From: Archaeoglobus sp. JdFR-27
GTDB lineage: Archaea > Halobacteriota > Archaeoglobi > Archaeoglobales > Archaeoglobaceae
Length of the DNA stretch: 54,364 nt
Direction: 5' to 3'
Assembly (NCBI GenBank): GCA_002011235.1
Contig: MTMO01000048.1
Coordinates: 1-54,364, forward strand
Shown here piece by piece: positions 35,966 to 44,638 of this stretch. The stretch's first letter is position 1. Each line of letters opens with the position of its first letter. Below the pieces are notes generated by a model. It saw only the letters and a list, made by a program, of their open reading frames with translations. It had not been told where the DNA came from and did not search any database. Both the position numbers and the translations under genes were made by a program.

Positions 35966-36860
35966 GTCAATACTGCTAATTTCACTTATTTTTCTGTCCT
36001 TATTGATACCACTCAGTGGAAACAAGTATCTACTATATCTCACGCTGAAAATATGGATTTTAATACTCTATGCGATTGCCTTCAACGTCATCTTCGGATA
36101 TTCAGGGCTCTTGAGCTTCGGCCATGCCCTATTTTTTTCAGGTAGTGCTTATGCTTTGGCCATATTAGTGGTAAAAGCAGGGTACTCTCTTCCAATTGGT
36201 TTTATCGCAGGAATTGCTGCAGCTGCTGTATTTTCTGTCGGTGTAGGCTTTCTGTCTTTAAGACATAGAGAAATTCACTTTGCTATGATAACCCTTGCAT
36301 TTTCGATGATGTTTTGGGGAATCGTAATGAAATGGAGAGATGTGACTGGTGGGGAGGACGGTATCGCCGGAGTTCCGAGGGGTATGCCGATTTTTTGGTT
36401 TTATTATTTCAGTGTAGCAATTATTTTAATATGTGCATACATAATTTACAGCTTCGTTAGATCAGACATCGGTCTCATATTAGAAGGTATTAGGGAAAAC
36501 GAGACAAGAGTAAGGTTTTCCGGACATTCCACATTAAAATACAGATTATATGCGATGATAGTTTCCGGTACATTCACTGGTGTAGCTGGATCGCTTTGGG
36601 CGATGTTAGACAGAACTGTCACCCCATCAATCTCGCACTGGTCTTTTTCAGCTATGCCTGTGATAGCCACGTTAATTGGTGGACCACAAAGTTTTCTTGG
36701 TCCGGCAATAGGTACAGTAATTTATGTTATTGCACAAGATGTAATCACAAAATATACCCTATACTGGCAATTCATACTGGGGATAGTCATAGTTTCTGTA
36801 GTCCTCTTTTTCCGGGGAGGAGTTATGGGCATACTTGAAAAATTCTTGTGGAAGAGGTGA
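35955..36860 (+). CDS. Liv-type ABC transporter permease (LivM-like)
   Basis: This 301-residue membrane protein carries the LivM signature NVIFGYSGLLSFGHALFFSGSAYA and the C-terminal IATLIGGPQSFLGPAIGTVIY. It has about eight to nine helices. It overlaps livH upstream, and the livG start follows its stop within five bases. Confidence 0.92.
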   Translation: MKNESILLISLIFLSLLIPLSGNKYLLYLTLKIWILILYAIAFNVIFGYSGLLSFGHALFFSGSAYALAILVVKAGYSLPIGFIAGIAAAAVFSVGVGFLSLRHREIHFAMITLAFSMMFWGIVMKWRDVTGGEDGIAGVPRGMPIFWFYYFSVAIILICAYIIYSFVRSDIGLILEGIRENETRVRFSGHSTLKYRLYAMIVSGTFTGVAGSLWAMLDRTVTPSISHWSFSAMPVIATLIGGPQSFLGPAIGTVIYVIAQDVITKYTLYWQFILGIVIVSVVLFFRGGVMGILEKFLWKR

Positions 36861-36864
36861 TCAT

Positions 36865-37581
36865 ATGAGCCCTCTAATCTTAGAGAGCCAAAACCTTACA
36901 AAGTCTTTTACCGGTCTTATAGCAGTAAATAATGTTTCACTGAGTTTCGAACCTCAATCAATCACCGCAATAATAGGTCCAAACGGTGCCGGAAAAACAA
37001 CATTTGTAAACCTTTGTACAGGTATGTTTAAGCCTGACTCTGGCAGGATTATTTTTAATGGCGAAGATATTACGAACTTTTCACCTGAAAAAAGAGTTCA
37101 AATCGGAATCTCAAGGACATTCCAGATAATAAATATATTTCCAAAATTAACGGTGATGCAAAATGTCAAAATTCCGTTGCTTAGCAGAGGTAAAATTGAA
37201 AATGAACTCGAAAGTATCTTAGAGATCTTCCAATTGGATGAGAAAAAAGATGTCCTAGCTTCAGAGTTATCGCATGGTGATCAGAAAATTCTTGAGATGG
37301 CGATGGCGATGGCAACTAAGCCGAAGATCCTCTTTTTAGATGAGCCAATGGCCGGAGTTAACCCAGTAGAGCGTTCAAGAATTATCGATTTGATAAAAGA
37401 CTTAAGAAAGAAAGAAAAACTTACGATAATAATTGTTGAACACGACATGGATGTTGTTTTTAGGATAGCAGAAAGGATTACAGTGATGAACCGTGGAAGT
37501 GTGATTGCTGACGGAACTCCAGAAGAGATTAGAAACAATGCAACCGTAAAGGAGGTCTACTTAAGAGGTGTGGAAGTATGA
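36865..37581 (+). CDS. Liv-type ABC transporter ATPase (LivG-like)
   Basis: This ABC ATPase of about 238 residues has Walker A GPNGAGKTTFVNL, signature LSHGDQKILEMAMAMA and Walker B ILFLDEPMAGVNP. I use the ATG at 36865, which follows GAGGTGATC; the frame extends to 36835 inside livM. The last four bases overlap the next ATPase gene. Confidence 0.93.
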   Translation: MSPLILESQNLTKSFTGLIAVNNVSLSFEPQSITAIIGPNGAGKTTFVNLCTGMFKPDSGRIIFNGEDITNFSPEKRVQIGISRTFQIINIFPKLTVMQNVKIPLLSRGKIENELESILEIFQLDEKKDVLASELSHGDQKILEMAMAMATKPKILFLDEPMAGVNPVERSRIIDLIKDLRKKEKLTIIIVEHDMDVVFRIAERITVMNRGSVIADGTPEEIRNNATVKEVYLRGVEV

Positions 37582-38294
37582 GTTCCATTCTAACACTTTC
37601 TGATGTGAATTCATATTATGGCAAGAGCCATATCCTTTTCGGGATTTCTCTTGAAGTAAAAGAGAGTGAAGTCGTTGTTTTGCTTGGACGAAACGGTGTA
37701 GGAAAAACAACCACACTAAAAACTATAATGGGACTCGTACCAAAAATCACAGGAAAGATTCTGTTTAAAGATGGCATTGATCTCCTAAAAATCCCTCCCT
37801 ACAAAAAGGCAAAGCTGGGTATAGGCTATGTGCCAGATCATGGGGGTATCTTTCCAAATTTAACGGTTTACCAAAACATGAAGATCTCGATTAAACAATC
37901 ACAGTCCAAATCGGAATCCACACAAATTTTTGAATTGAAAGATGTCTTCAATTTGTTCCCTCAACTTGAACATATGACAAATAGGCTGGCAGGAACACTA
38001 AGTGGTGGAGAAAGAAGGATGCTTGGAATTGCAAGAGGTCTATTGTTAAATCCTGAACTCCTAATAATCGATGAACCTTCAGAAGGTCTGGCGCCAAATA
38101 TAGTCCAAGACATCATAGAGGTAATAAAAAAAATTCGGAGTAGTGGAGTCTCCGTTTTGGTGGCAGATCAGAACTTACCTTTTGTAGAAAAAATTGCTGA
38201 CCGTGTCTATGTTATAGACAAAGGAGAGATAAAAATGAGCGGAGAACTTTCAGAACTCTCTCGAGAGGAGTTAGAGATGTTTTTAACCTTCTAA
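37578..38294 (+). CDS. Liv-type ABC transporter ATPase (LivF-like)
   Basis: This 238-residue second ATPase has Walker A GRNGVGKTTTLKT, signature LSGGERRMLGIARGL and Walker B LLIIDEPSEGLAP. It starts in an ATGA overlap with livG. The TTC TAA end lies in a 9-base tandem repeat. The importer is therefore complete: one binding protein, two permeases and two ATPases. Confidence 0.93.
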   Translation: MSSILTLSDVNSYYGKSHILFGISLEVKESEVVVLLGRNGVGKTTTLKTIMGLVPKITGKILFKDGIDLLKIPPYKKAKLGIGYVPDHGGIFPNLTVYQNMKISIKQSQSKSESTQIFELKDVFNLFPQLEHMTNRLAGTLSGGERRMLGIARGLLLNPELLIIDEPSEGLAPNIVQDIIEVIKKIRSSGVSVLVADQNLPFVEKIADRVYVIDKGEIKMSGELSELSREELEMFLTF

Positions 38295-38313
38295 CCCTTC
38301 TAACCCTTCTAAC
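38289..38313. repeat. 9-bp tandem repeat over the livF stop codon
   Basis: The unit TTCTAACCC is repeated almost three times head to tail just at the end of livF, so the stop codon TAA recurs in frame three times. It is the second tandem duplication in this window that spans a stop codon. Confidence 0.85.
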
Positions 38314-38329
38314 AAGGGGGTGATATTCA

Positions 38330-39661
38330 GTGAAAGGAGAATATTGGGATCCTGAAATTGAAAAAATGCGTAGAGACGAATTAGAGAAACTCCAACTAAA
38401 AAGACTAAAATGGCAAGTAGAGAGAGCGTATAACAACTCCGAATTTTACAGAAAAAGATTCAAAGAAGCGGGAGTTATACCTGATGATATAAAAAAGCTT
38501 GATGACGTTTCTAAATTACCTGTCCTAACGAAAGCGGATCTGAGAAAAGAGCAGACCGAATTTCCCCCATTTGGCAGATATGTTGTAGCTCCAAAATCTG
38601 AATGGAAAGAGCTCCATCCATCCACTGGTACGACTGGAATTCCAGTAAATACTATCTGGTCATTTAACGATACCACTACCATAACCGATCATACGGCGAG
38701 AATCATGTGGGGGTTTGGAGTGAGAAAAGAAGATATAGTGCAAAATGGTTTCAGCTACGGTTTATGGGTTGCAGGATTGGCCGTTCATTACGCGTGCAAA
38801 AAAATCGGCTCATTCATCATCCCTATCGGTGCAACATCCTCAGAAAGACAGATATATTTTATACAAAATGCTGGCCCAACAGCTTTGCTTGCCACCCCAT
38901 CATTCGGCCTGTATATAGCTGAAAAGCTAAAAGAAAAGGATATAAATCCTGAGGAGATTGATTTGAGAATTGGATCTTTTGGAGGAGAAGCTGGAACTGA
39001 AAACCCTGCCACAAGAAGGAGATTAGAAGAAGGATTGGGAATTGACGCTTACGATATATATGGATTGGCTGAGATCGGTCCGACTTTCGCTGCAGAGTGT
39101 AAAGAGAAAGCGGGACTCCATTTTGTTGAAGACCATTACCTACTAGAAGTTCTAGACCCGGAAACTAAAGAGCCATTAAGCCCGGGAGAGAGAGGTGTCC
39201 TTGTTATAACGCATTTGAGCAGAGAAGCAACTCCAATGATAAGATACTGGACAAACGATATTGTAAAATTAGAAGATGAGAAGTGTGGATGTGGGAGAAC
39301 ACATGTAAGGGCGGTAGGTGGCATACTCGGAAGAGCGGATGATATGATCGTATATAAAGGAGAGAACGTCTATCCAACCCAAGTGGAAGAGGTAGTGAGG
39401 TCTTTTAACGAGTTAAGCAACGAGTACAAGATAGTAGTCACAAGAGATAGTAAAACAGGAATTGTAAAAGACGTGAAAGCTATCGTTGAGGTTGTAAGCG
39501 ATAAATACGATATTCAACATCTAAAGGCCAAGGTTGCAAAGGCTTTACGGGATGCCTTAATGGTAAGGGTCGATGTAAATATCCTACCACCCAACTCTTT
39601 GGAGAGAACGGAGTTCAAAGCTAAAAGAGTGGAGTTTATAGAGGGAGGTGAAAATTCCTGA
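38330..39661 (+). CDS. Phenylacetate-CoA ligase-like acyl-CoA synthetase (copy 2)
   Basis: This 443-residue paralogue of the ligase at 32367 is clearly similar along the whole length (GEYWDPEIEKMRRDELEKLQ; PSTGTTGIPVNTIW; YDIYGLAEIGPTFAAECKEK; GILGRADDMIVYKGENVYPTQVEE). It starts at GTG after AAGGGGGTGATATTCA. The P-loop again lacks the usual lysine (GTTGIP). The TGA stop overlaps the CTG start of the next gene, so the two are translationally coupled. Confidence 0.88.
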   Translation: MKGEYWDPEIEKMRRDELEKLQLKRLKWQVERAYNNSEFYRKRFKEAGVIPDDIKKLDDVSKLPVLTKADLRKEQTEFPPFGRYVVAPKSEWKELHPSTGTTGIPVNTIWSFNDTTTITDHTARIMWGFGVRKEDIVQNGFSYGLWVAGLAVHYACKKIGSFIIPIGATSSERQIYFIQNAGPTALLATPSFGLYIAEKLKEKDINPEEIDLRIGSFGGEAGTENPATRRRLEEGLGIDAYDIYGLAEIGPTFAAECKEKAGLHFVEDHYLLEVLDPETKEPLSPGERGVLVITHLSREATPMIRYWTNDIVKLEDEKCGCGRTHVRAVGGILGRADDMIVYKGENVYPTQVEEVVRSFNELSNEYKIVVTRDSKTGIVKDVKAIVEVVSDKYDIQHLKAKVAKALRDALMVRVDVNILPPNSLERTEFKAKRVEFIEGGENS

Positions 39662-40698
39662 TAAAGTTTGGTAACTTACTTCCAATTCCCGCAGCTCCTG
39701 TTGATAGCCTAATAAAAATTGCCCAAAGATCTGAAAAAGCTGGATTTGATTCCATATGGGTTGCAGATCACTTGCTGATGATCCCAACAGGAATTGTGCC
39801 TGAGGCTTTCACTCTTCTGAGTGCGATTGCAATGGTTACAGAAAAAGTTCAAGTTGGAACGTGTGTTTCCGACCCCCACAGGAGACATCCAGCAGTTTTC
39901 GCCCAGATGGTAGCAACTCTTGATAACATATCCAAGGGCAGAGCGATCGTTGGACTCGGGCTGGGTGAGGCGATGAATCTTGAACAGTTCAGTATTCTCT
40001 GGGACAAACCCATCGCAAGAATGACAGAGTTCGTTGAGATTATCAGAGAATTATGGAGTGGCGATAAACTCACCTACAATGGAAAGTTTTGGAGATTGTG
40101 TGATGCGTTGCTTCAAATAAAACCTGTCAAAAGAACTCCAATATATTTTGGAGCCAACGGGCCTAAAACAAGAAAACTAACAGCAAAACTTGGTGACGGC
40201 TGGCTACCCACTCCAAGAACCCCCCAACTTTACGAAAAACACTTAGGTGAGATAAAAAGGGCTGCTGAAAAAATAGATAGATCTTTTGAAGGTTTCGATC
40301 CTGCATTGTATGTATACACAGCAGTAAGTGAAAAGTATGAAGACGCTTTTAAACAGCTTAAAAAAATAAAGCCACAAATCGCATTTTTCCCCAAGGTTAT
40401 TGAAGAGGCAGGATACGATGTAAAAATCCCAGAACACCTTAGAGAGAATTTATATTCGGAAATAATCCTTAACAACGAAGGATTAAAAAAATTTGAGGAA
40501 TTTGGAAAATACATCCCCAATGAAGTTGTCGAGGAGTTTTCCATTGTTGGAACTCCTGAAGACTGCATTTCGAGAATGGAAGAATTCATAAAAGCTGGAG
40601 TGAGGCACTTTATTCTCATAAACATGGGTCCTGATCCAAAGTATGTCTTAGACGTCTATTCTAAAAAAATAATTCCTAGTTTTCATGAAATTCATTGA
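39658..40698 (+). CDS. LLM-class flavin/F420-dependent oxidoreductase, probable CTG start
   Basis: This 346-residue luciferase-like protein is of the methylene-H4MPT reductase (Mer) type. With the CTG at 39658 it begins (M)IKFGNLLPIPAAPVDSLIKI, then EKAGFDSIWVADHLL, the normal start of the family. Later motifs are TCVSDPHRRHPAVFAQMVATLD, RAIVGLGLGEAMN and PIYFGANGPKTRKLTAKLGDGW. CTG follows GAGGGAGGTG at 7 bases and overlaps the upstream TGA as CTGA. The first conventional start (TTG 39772) would remove 38 conserved residues. Substrate unknown; F420 use is likely in this lineage. Confidence 0.85.
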   Translation: MIKFGNLLPIPAAPVDSLIKIAQRSEKAGFDSIWVADHLLMIPTGIVPEAFTLLSAIAMVTEKVQVGTCVSDPHRRHPAVFAQMVATLDNISKGRAIVGLGLGEAMNLEQFSILWDKPIARMTEFVEIIRELWSGDKLTYNGKFWRLCDALLQIKPVKRTPIYFGANGPKTRKLTAKLGDGWLPTPRTPQLYEKHLGEIKRAAEKIDRSFEGFDPALYVYTAVSEKYEDAFKQLKKIKPQIAFFPKVIEEAGYDVKIPEHLRENLYSEIILNNEGLKKFEEFGKYIPNEVVEEFSIVGTPEDCISRMEEFIKAGVRHFILINMGPDPKYVLDVYSKKIIPSFHEIH

Positions 40699-40761
40699 AG
40701 TATTCGTTAAGCACCAGAAAGCTGGTTGTGAATATTTTATAAGGAGGCTTAAGGTGAGAAA

Positions 40762-41154
40762 ATGACGATATTGGTTCCGGTAGGAGATAGATATTTGGGC
40801 TTTAAAGCCCTAGAAGTTGCGATAGAAGAGGCCAAATTGAGGGGATGGAATTTAGTTGTTGTTAATTCTCTTTATGGTGGAAGCAAAACGAAAGTTGAAC
40901 AAATTGAGCAAGCTGAAAAACTGCTAGATGAGGCAGTAAAACTAGCAAAGGAGAATGGAGTTGATGCAAAGAAAATTCTTTCTGTACGGGGTAAAGAGCC
41001 TGGAGAAGACATTGTAGATCTCGCAGATGAATTAGGGGCTCACTTGATAGTAATGGGATGCGGGATTATCAGAGAGCAGTTTGAAATGGAATTGATGGAA
41101 ACCACACGTTATGTTATACTCCACGCTTCTCAGCCAATGCTACTTATAAAATAA
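40762..41154 (+). CDS. UspA-family universal stress protein
   Basis: This 130-residue protein has the Usp fold: ILVPVGDRYLGFKALEVAIEEA at the start and DIVDLADELGAHLIVMGCGII followed by ILHASQPMLLIK at the end. The ATP-binding GxxGx9GS motif is altered (GCGIIREQFE), so nucleotide binding is doubtful. It lies between the LLM oxidoreductase and 4-hydroxybutyryl-CoA dehydratase genes on the same strand. GGAGGC precedes the gene. Confidence 0.85.
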   Translation: MTILVPVGDRYLGFKALEVAIEEAKLRGWNLVVVNSLYGGSKTKVEQIEQAEKLLDEAVKLAKENGVDAKKILSVRGKEPGEDIVDLADELGAHLIVMGCGIIREQFEMELMETTRYVILHASQPMLLIK

Positions 41155-41195
41155 TTTTGAAATTTTAAATTTTATTAAAATGGGAGGTAGAAAAA

Positions 41196-42710
41196 ATGAT
41201 GAATGGAGGGGAATACATTGAAAGTTTAAAGAAATATAAACCTACAATATATTTTCTCGGTAGAAAAATCGAGAGTGTTGTGGATGAACCAATGTTCAGA
41301 CCACACATACATGCAGCAGCAATGACCTATGAACTTGCACACGATCCAAGGTATGAGGATGTGATGACCGCAATTTCTCACTTAACCGGAGAGAAAATCA
41401 ACAGATTCACCCACATCCATCAGAGCGTTGAAGATCTCGTAAAGAAAGTTAGAATGATGAGGTTGCTTGGCCAAAAAACAGGCACTTGCTTTCAGAGATG
41501 TGTCGGGTTTGATGCTTTGAATGCTTTGTACATCACAACGTATGACATAGATAAAAAACATGACACAGAGTATCACAAAAGATTTGTTGAATACCTCAAA
41601 GAAGTCCAGAAAAATGATTTGATGTGCGTTGGAGCGATGACCGATGTAAAGGGAGATAGAAGCCTCAGACCGTATCAGCAAAAAGATCCAGATCTGTATG
41701 TACATTTGGTGGAAAAAAGAGAGGATGGAATAGTTGTGAGAGGGGCAAAGGCCCATATGACAGGAGCTATGAACTCGCATGAAGTTATAGTGATGCCTAC
41801 AAGGGCTTTAGGCCCGGAAGATAAGGATTATGCAGTTTCTTTTGCCGTACCAATAGATGCTGAAGGATTAGTAAATATTTTTGTTAGGCAAACGAACGAC
41901 ACAAGGAGACTTGATGGAGACATAGACTGCGGGAATGCAAAATATGGAATAGTTGGTGGAGAGACTTTGATGATTTTCAATGATGTTTTCGTGCCTTGGG
42001 ATCGCGTATTCATGTGTGGAGAATACGATTTTGCTTACGAGCTTGTTGAAACTTTTGCAACTTTCCACAGACAGAACTATGGCGGTTGCAAAGTTGGAGT
42101 TGCTGATGTCTTAATTGGTGGAGCAGCAACTCTTGCAGAATATAATGGGGTTCCAAAGGCATCGCATATCATCGATAAACTTACAGAGATGATCCATATG
42201 GCAGAGACATGCTGGTGTTGTTCTTTAGCATGTTCAAATGAGGGTTATAAAACACCTTCTGGCGCTTACGTGCCGAATCCATTGCTCGCAAATGTGACGA
42301 AACTTAATGTGACCAGATTTCCATACGAGTGGTCAAGACTTGCCCAAGATATTGCTGGTGGTTTTGTCATCACAACTCCTTCTGAAAGAGACTACAGGAA
42401 TCCTGAGACAAGAAAGCTGGTTGAAAAATACATGAAAGGAGTAGCAGATTTGCCAACTGAACACAGGCTGAGAATGTTTAGGCTTGTCGAGAATTTAGCT
42501 GTCGGAGCTCAATTACCCGAATCGATGCACGGTGCAGGCTCGCCAGCTGCACAGAAAATAATGATATGGAGAAGGGGTAATGTAGAAATGAAAAAAGAAT
42601 TGGCAAAGGTTATAGCAGGAATAAAACCAGATGAAAACTTCAAAAAGATCACTGGCAAGACTGAAGAGGAGTTTTTCAAAGAAATTGTGGAAAGGGCAAA
42701 GAGAGAATAG
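41196..42710 (+). CDS. abfD: 4-Hydroxybutyryl-CoA dehydratase / vinylacetyl-CoA isomerase
   Basis: This 504-residue flavin and [4Fe-4S] enzyme converts 4-hydroxybutyryl-CoA to crotonyl-CoA. The cluster ligands known from Clostridium aminobutyricum (C99, C103, H292, C299) are matched at C98 and C102 (TGTCFQRCVGF) and H290 and C297 (TFHRQNYGGCKVG), with identical spacing. Other family members (4-hydroxyphenylacetate 3-hydroxylase) lack these cysteines. GGGAGG precedes the ATG. Context: CoA ligases and an importer upstream. Confidence 0.93.
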   Translation: MMNGGEYIESLKKYKPTIYFLGRKIESVVDEPMFRPHIHAAAMTYELAHDPRYEDVMTAISHLTGEKINRFTHIHQSVEDLVKKVRMMRLLGQKTGTCFQRCVGFDALNALYITTYDIDKKHDTEYHKRFVEYLKEVQKNDLMCVGAMTDVKGDRSLRPYQQKDPDLYVHLVEKREDGIVVRGAKAHMTGAMNSHEVIVMPTRALGPEDKDYAVSFAVPIDAEGLVNIFVRQTNDTRRLDGDIDCGNAKYGIVGGETLMIFNDVFVPWDRVFMCGEYDFAYELVETFATFHRQNYGGCKVGVADVLIGGAATLAEYNGVPKASHIIDKLTEMIHMAETCWCCSLACSNEGYKTPSGAYVPNPLLANVTKLNVTRFPYEWSRLAQDIAGGFVITTPSERDYRNPETRKLVEKYMKGVADLPTEHRLRMFRLVENLAVGAQLPESMHGAGSPAAQKIMIWRRGNVEMKKELAKVIAGIKPDENFKKITGKTEEEFFKEIVERAKRE

Positions 42711-42711
42711 C

Positions 42712-42982
42712 ATGGAGAAATGAAAGTGAAAAAGCATACGAATTATCGTTCAAATATGAGGTAGAATATGGGGGATGCGCTCAAGCAACGCTTGCTGCTA
42801 CATTTGATGTTTTGGGAAATGTATGCTGAGGATGCTTTTAATCGACAATTAGACTTAGATGCGATCAAACTCTTAGGTACTGAAAAGTTTTTGAAATTAG
42901 GCATACTACCGATAAATGCTTTGTAACCAGTACAGCTGCAAAGCTGTCCGTAGAGTTAATTCTTAAAAATTTAGAGAAATGA
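42712..42982 (+). pseudogene. Broken C_GCAxxG_C_C-family gene
   Basis: After abfD an ATG (42712) leads into TGA after three codons. The adjacent frame, without a start, reads RNESEKAYELSFKYEVEYGG, then CAQATLAATFDVLGN, which is the N-terminal part of C_GCAxxG_C_C redox proteins, and stops at 42830. In the same frame the end reads TDKCFVTSTAAKLSVELILK and then NLEK, stopping at 42982. The GCAxxG middle is missing, and the frames between contain stops. The terminal TGA overlaps the ATG of the next gene, so this was once a coupled pair. Confidence 0.55.
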
Positions 42983-43257
42983 GAATTGGTATAAAATACT
43001 GTGGAGGCTGCAATCCTACATATGAAAGAGAAAGAATAGAGGAAGTAATCAGAGAGAACTTCAATGCTGAAATAGTATATACTACTAATTCAAGGGAGGT
43101 TGATCTTGTTGTGCTCATTAGTGGTTGCAAACATGCATGTGCAATTGAGTCAATCGACGAGGAAGATATAAAGAAAGTGATCTCTTTTGATAAATCAAAT
43201 AATGAATTAGAGATCATCAAAGAAATAAAATCAACCCTGAAACTGGATAAAAATTGA
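42979..43257 (+). CDS. Small CGGC-motif protein
   Basis: This 92-residue protein starts RIGIKYCGGCNPTYERERIEEVI and later has VVLISGCKHACAIESID; the rest is a small alpha/beta fold. KYCGGCNP with a downstream GCxxAC recurs in small anaerobe proteins of unknown role, often near C_GCAxxG proteins. Four cysteines in two pairs suggest a redox or iron-sulfur role. The ATG overlaps the stop of the upstream pseudogene. Confidence 0.65.
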   Translation: MRIGIKYCGGCNPTYERERIEEVIRENFNAEIVYTTNSREVDLVVLISGCKHACAIESIDEEDIKKVISFDKSNNELEIIKEIKSTLKLDKN

Positions 43258-43419
43258 TAACTAAACATACAACCAGTAATTTAGCGAGTTTTAAACTAAA
43301 ACTCTCTCCACTCAACTTTCACCTCTTTGGTTGCACAATTGATTTTATCCCTTGATTTGCAGATGTTTTTCTTTATTTTTTCTCATTGTAGTGCCAAGGG
43401 ATTTTGAAAAATAACTCAG

Positions 43420-43463
43420 TGCCGAGGGGGGATTCGAACCCCCGACCTCCTGATTATGAGTCA
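43420..43463. repeat. attL: duplicated 3' half of tRNA-Met
   Basis: TGCCGAGG...GAGTCA here matches 48395-48439, with one fewer G after GCCGA. It covers the tRNA 3' end to the anticodon loop but no 5' half, so it is not a functional tRNA. It is most likely the old chromosomal 3' half displaced by integration. The lost G would spoil the T-stem/acceptor junction, as expected without selection. Confidence 0.88.
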
Positions 43464-43577
43464 TGCTTAAATAAAAATCCAGAGGACAGGAAACCGGAAA
43501 ACAAGGACGAAAAAACGGAATTTGAGGAAGAAGCCTTATTAGACTATGTAAAATACCGAGACGAGTTTTATAACTAG
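43464..43577 (+). other. Open frame between attL and integrase: displaced C-terminus of the 48065 gene
   Basis: From the att core the frame GAG TCA TGC TTA ... stays open for 37 codons (ESCLNKNPEDRKPENKDEKT, then EFEEEALLDYVKYRDEFYN) to TAG at 43575, next to the integrase ATG. It has no start here. In an excised circle it would be joined in frame to the gene at 48065. Composition is charged and coding-like. Confidence 0.7.
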
Positions 43578-44423
43578 ATGAAAAACGAAATACAAATTAC
43601 AATGGCCGACGATCTCATAAACAAGCTTGATAAAGTCGGGTTCATGAAGATAAACGGACCAAGAGAGATTTATGAGCTATTAAAGAAGGATGAAACAAGA
43701 ACCTTGAGAATAGCCTTGAGAGATTTCTTCAAATTCCTGATAAAGACAGGAAAGAGGACAGAATCCCAACTCATAGATTTCAAGGCTATCGTTAAGATCC
43801 CAAGGACTGGAATAAGAACTCAAAACGCTTTCACAACAACCGAGAAAATCAGAGAAGCGAGGGAGAAGGTTAAGGATGATCCCATCAGATCAAGGCTTTT
43901 GGATCTGATGATCTTTGGAGGGATAAGACTTCAGGAAGCTTGTGACATCCTGAATAACTTCGATCCCTCAGATCTGTTCATAAACTCAAAGTTTGCTCGT
44001 TATGATCTCCTTGCCATGTATAAGAGGATAGGATCAAAGAAGGCTGAAGTTTCAGAGGTTACAAAAAGGGAAGTGGTTGCTTACATGCCTATTGAATTAG
44101 CTCAGAGATTAATAGAGGCTGGAAGGATGAAAGTGAATTATGACAGCTATAAATCAGCTAGAGATCTAAGCTTTGGAGTGGTTAACGCTTCTCAGGTTAG
44201 AAAGTGGTTCAGCGATAAGCTTGATGATCTCGGGGTAGATGAGAAGATCATAGAGTTTATAACTGGAAAAACTCCCGAGAATGTTCTAAGAAGGCATTAC
44301 CTGAAGCTCCTAAAGAAAGGTGATCGGGTTTATCCGGAGATCCTCAAGGTGTTGAAGGATCTCCTTGAGGGGAAAATCAAGGATGAAGATCTTGAAGATC
44401 TGGAGGAGATCCAGATCTCTTAA
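43578..44423 (+). CDS. int: Tyrosine recombinase (archaeal integrase)
   Basis: This 281-residue integrase has the C-terminal catalytic domain: the first arginine at R117 in FGGIRLQEA, a central segment with VVNASQVRKWFSDKL (second arginine R208), and the nucleophile Y241 in ENVLRRHYLKLL. The form resembles SSV-type and other archaeal tRNA-targeting integrases, with residues 1-85 as arm- or core-binding domain. The ATG directly follows a TAG with no gap. The gene is intact in the integrated state, unlike SSV1-type integrases that are split at the att site. Confidence 0.88.
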   Translation: MKNEIQITMADDLINKLDKVGFMKINGPREIYELLKKDETRTLRIALRDFFKFLIKTGKRTESQLIDFKAIVKIPRTGIRTQNAFTTTEKIREAREKVKDDPIRSRLLDLMIFGGIRLQEACDILNNFDPSDLFINSKFARYDLLAMYKRIGSKKAEVSEVTKREVVAYMPIELAQRLIEAGRMKVNYDSYKSARDLSFGVVNASQVRKWFSDKLDDLGVDEKIIEFITGKTPENVLRRHYLKLLKKGDRVYPEILKVLKDLLEGKIKDEDLEDLEEIQIS

Positions 44424-44443
44424 TTTAATTAAGGGGGGATGAG

Positions 44444-44638
44444 ATGGGAGATGATAGGGATATTAAGCAATCAATAGCTATGAGGAGGATTCTGAGACTT
44501 GAAGGTAAAAAAAGAATCGCTACAACTGTTCATTTAGAAAGGGAGATTTTTGAAGCTTTGAAATCTAACGGTTTTAACATCTCCGACTTGATCAACATAA
44601 CCCTTGAGAAATTTCTCAGGGATAAGGGATTACTCTGA
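44444..44638 (+). CDS. Ribbon-helix-helix DNA-binding protein (CopG-like)
   Basis: This 64-residue protein has the RHH pattern RIATTVHLEREIFEALKSNGFNISDLINITLEKFL: one strand followed by two helices. AAGGGGGGATGAG precedes the ATG. It follows the integrase by 20 bases on the same strand, so it is probably cotranscribed and may regulate the integrase or copy number. The first 22 residues are a basic extension. Confidence 0.78.
   Translation: MGDDRDIKQSIAMRRILRLEGKKRIATTVHLEREIFEALKSNGFNISDLINITLEKFLRDKGLL

Noticed and set aside
43420-43463. A tRNA gene
   Set aside because: Only the 3' half is present, without the 5' acceptor strand or D arm; it is the attL copy.
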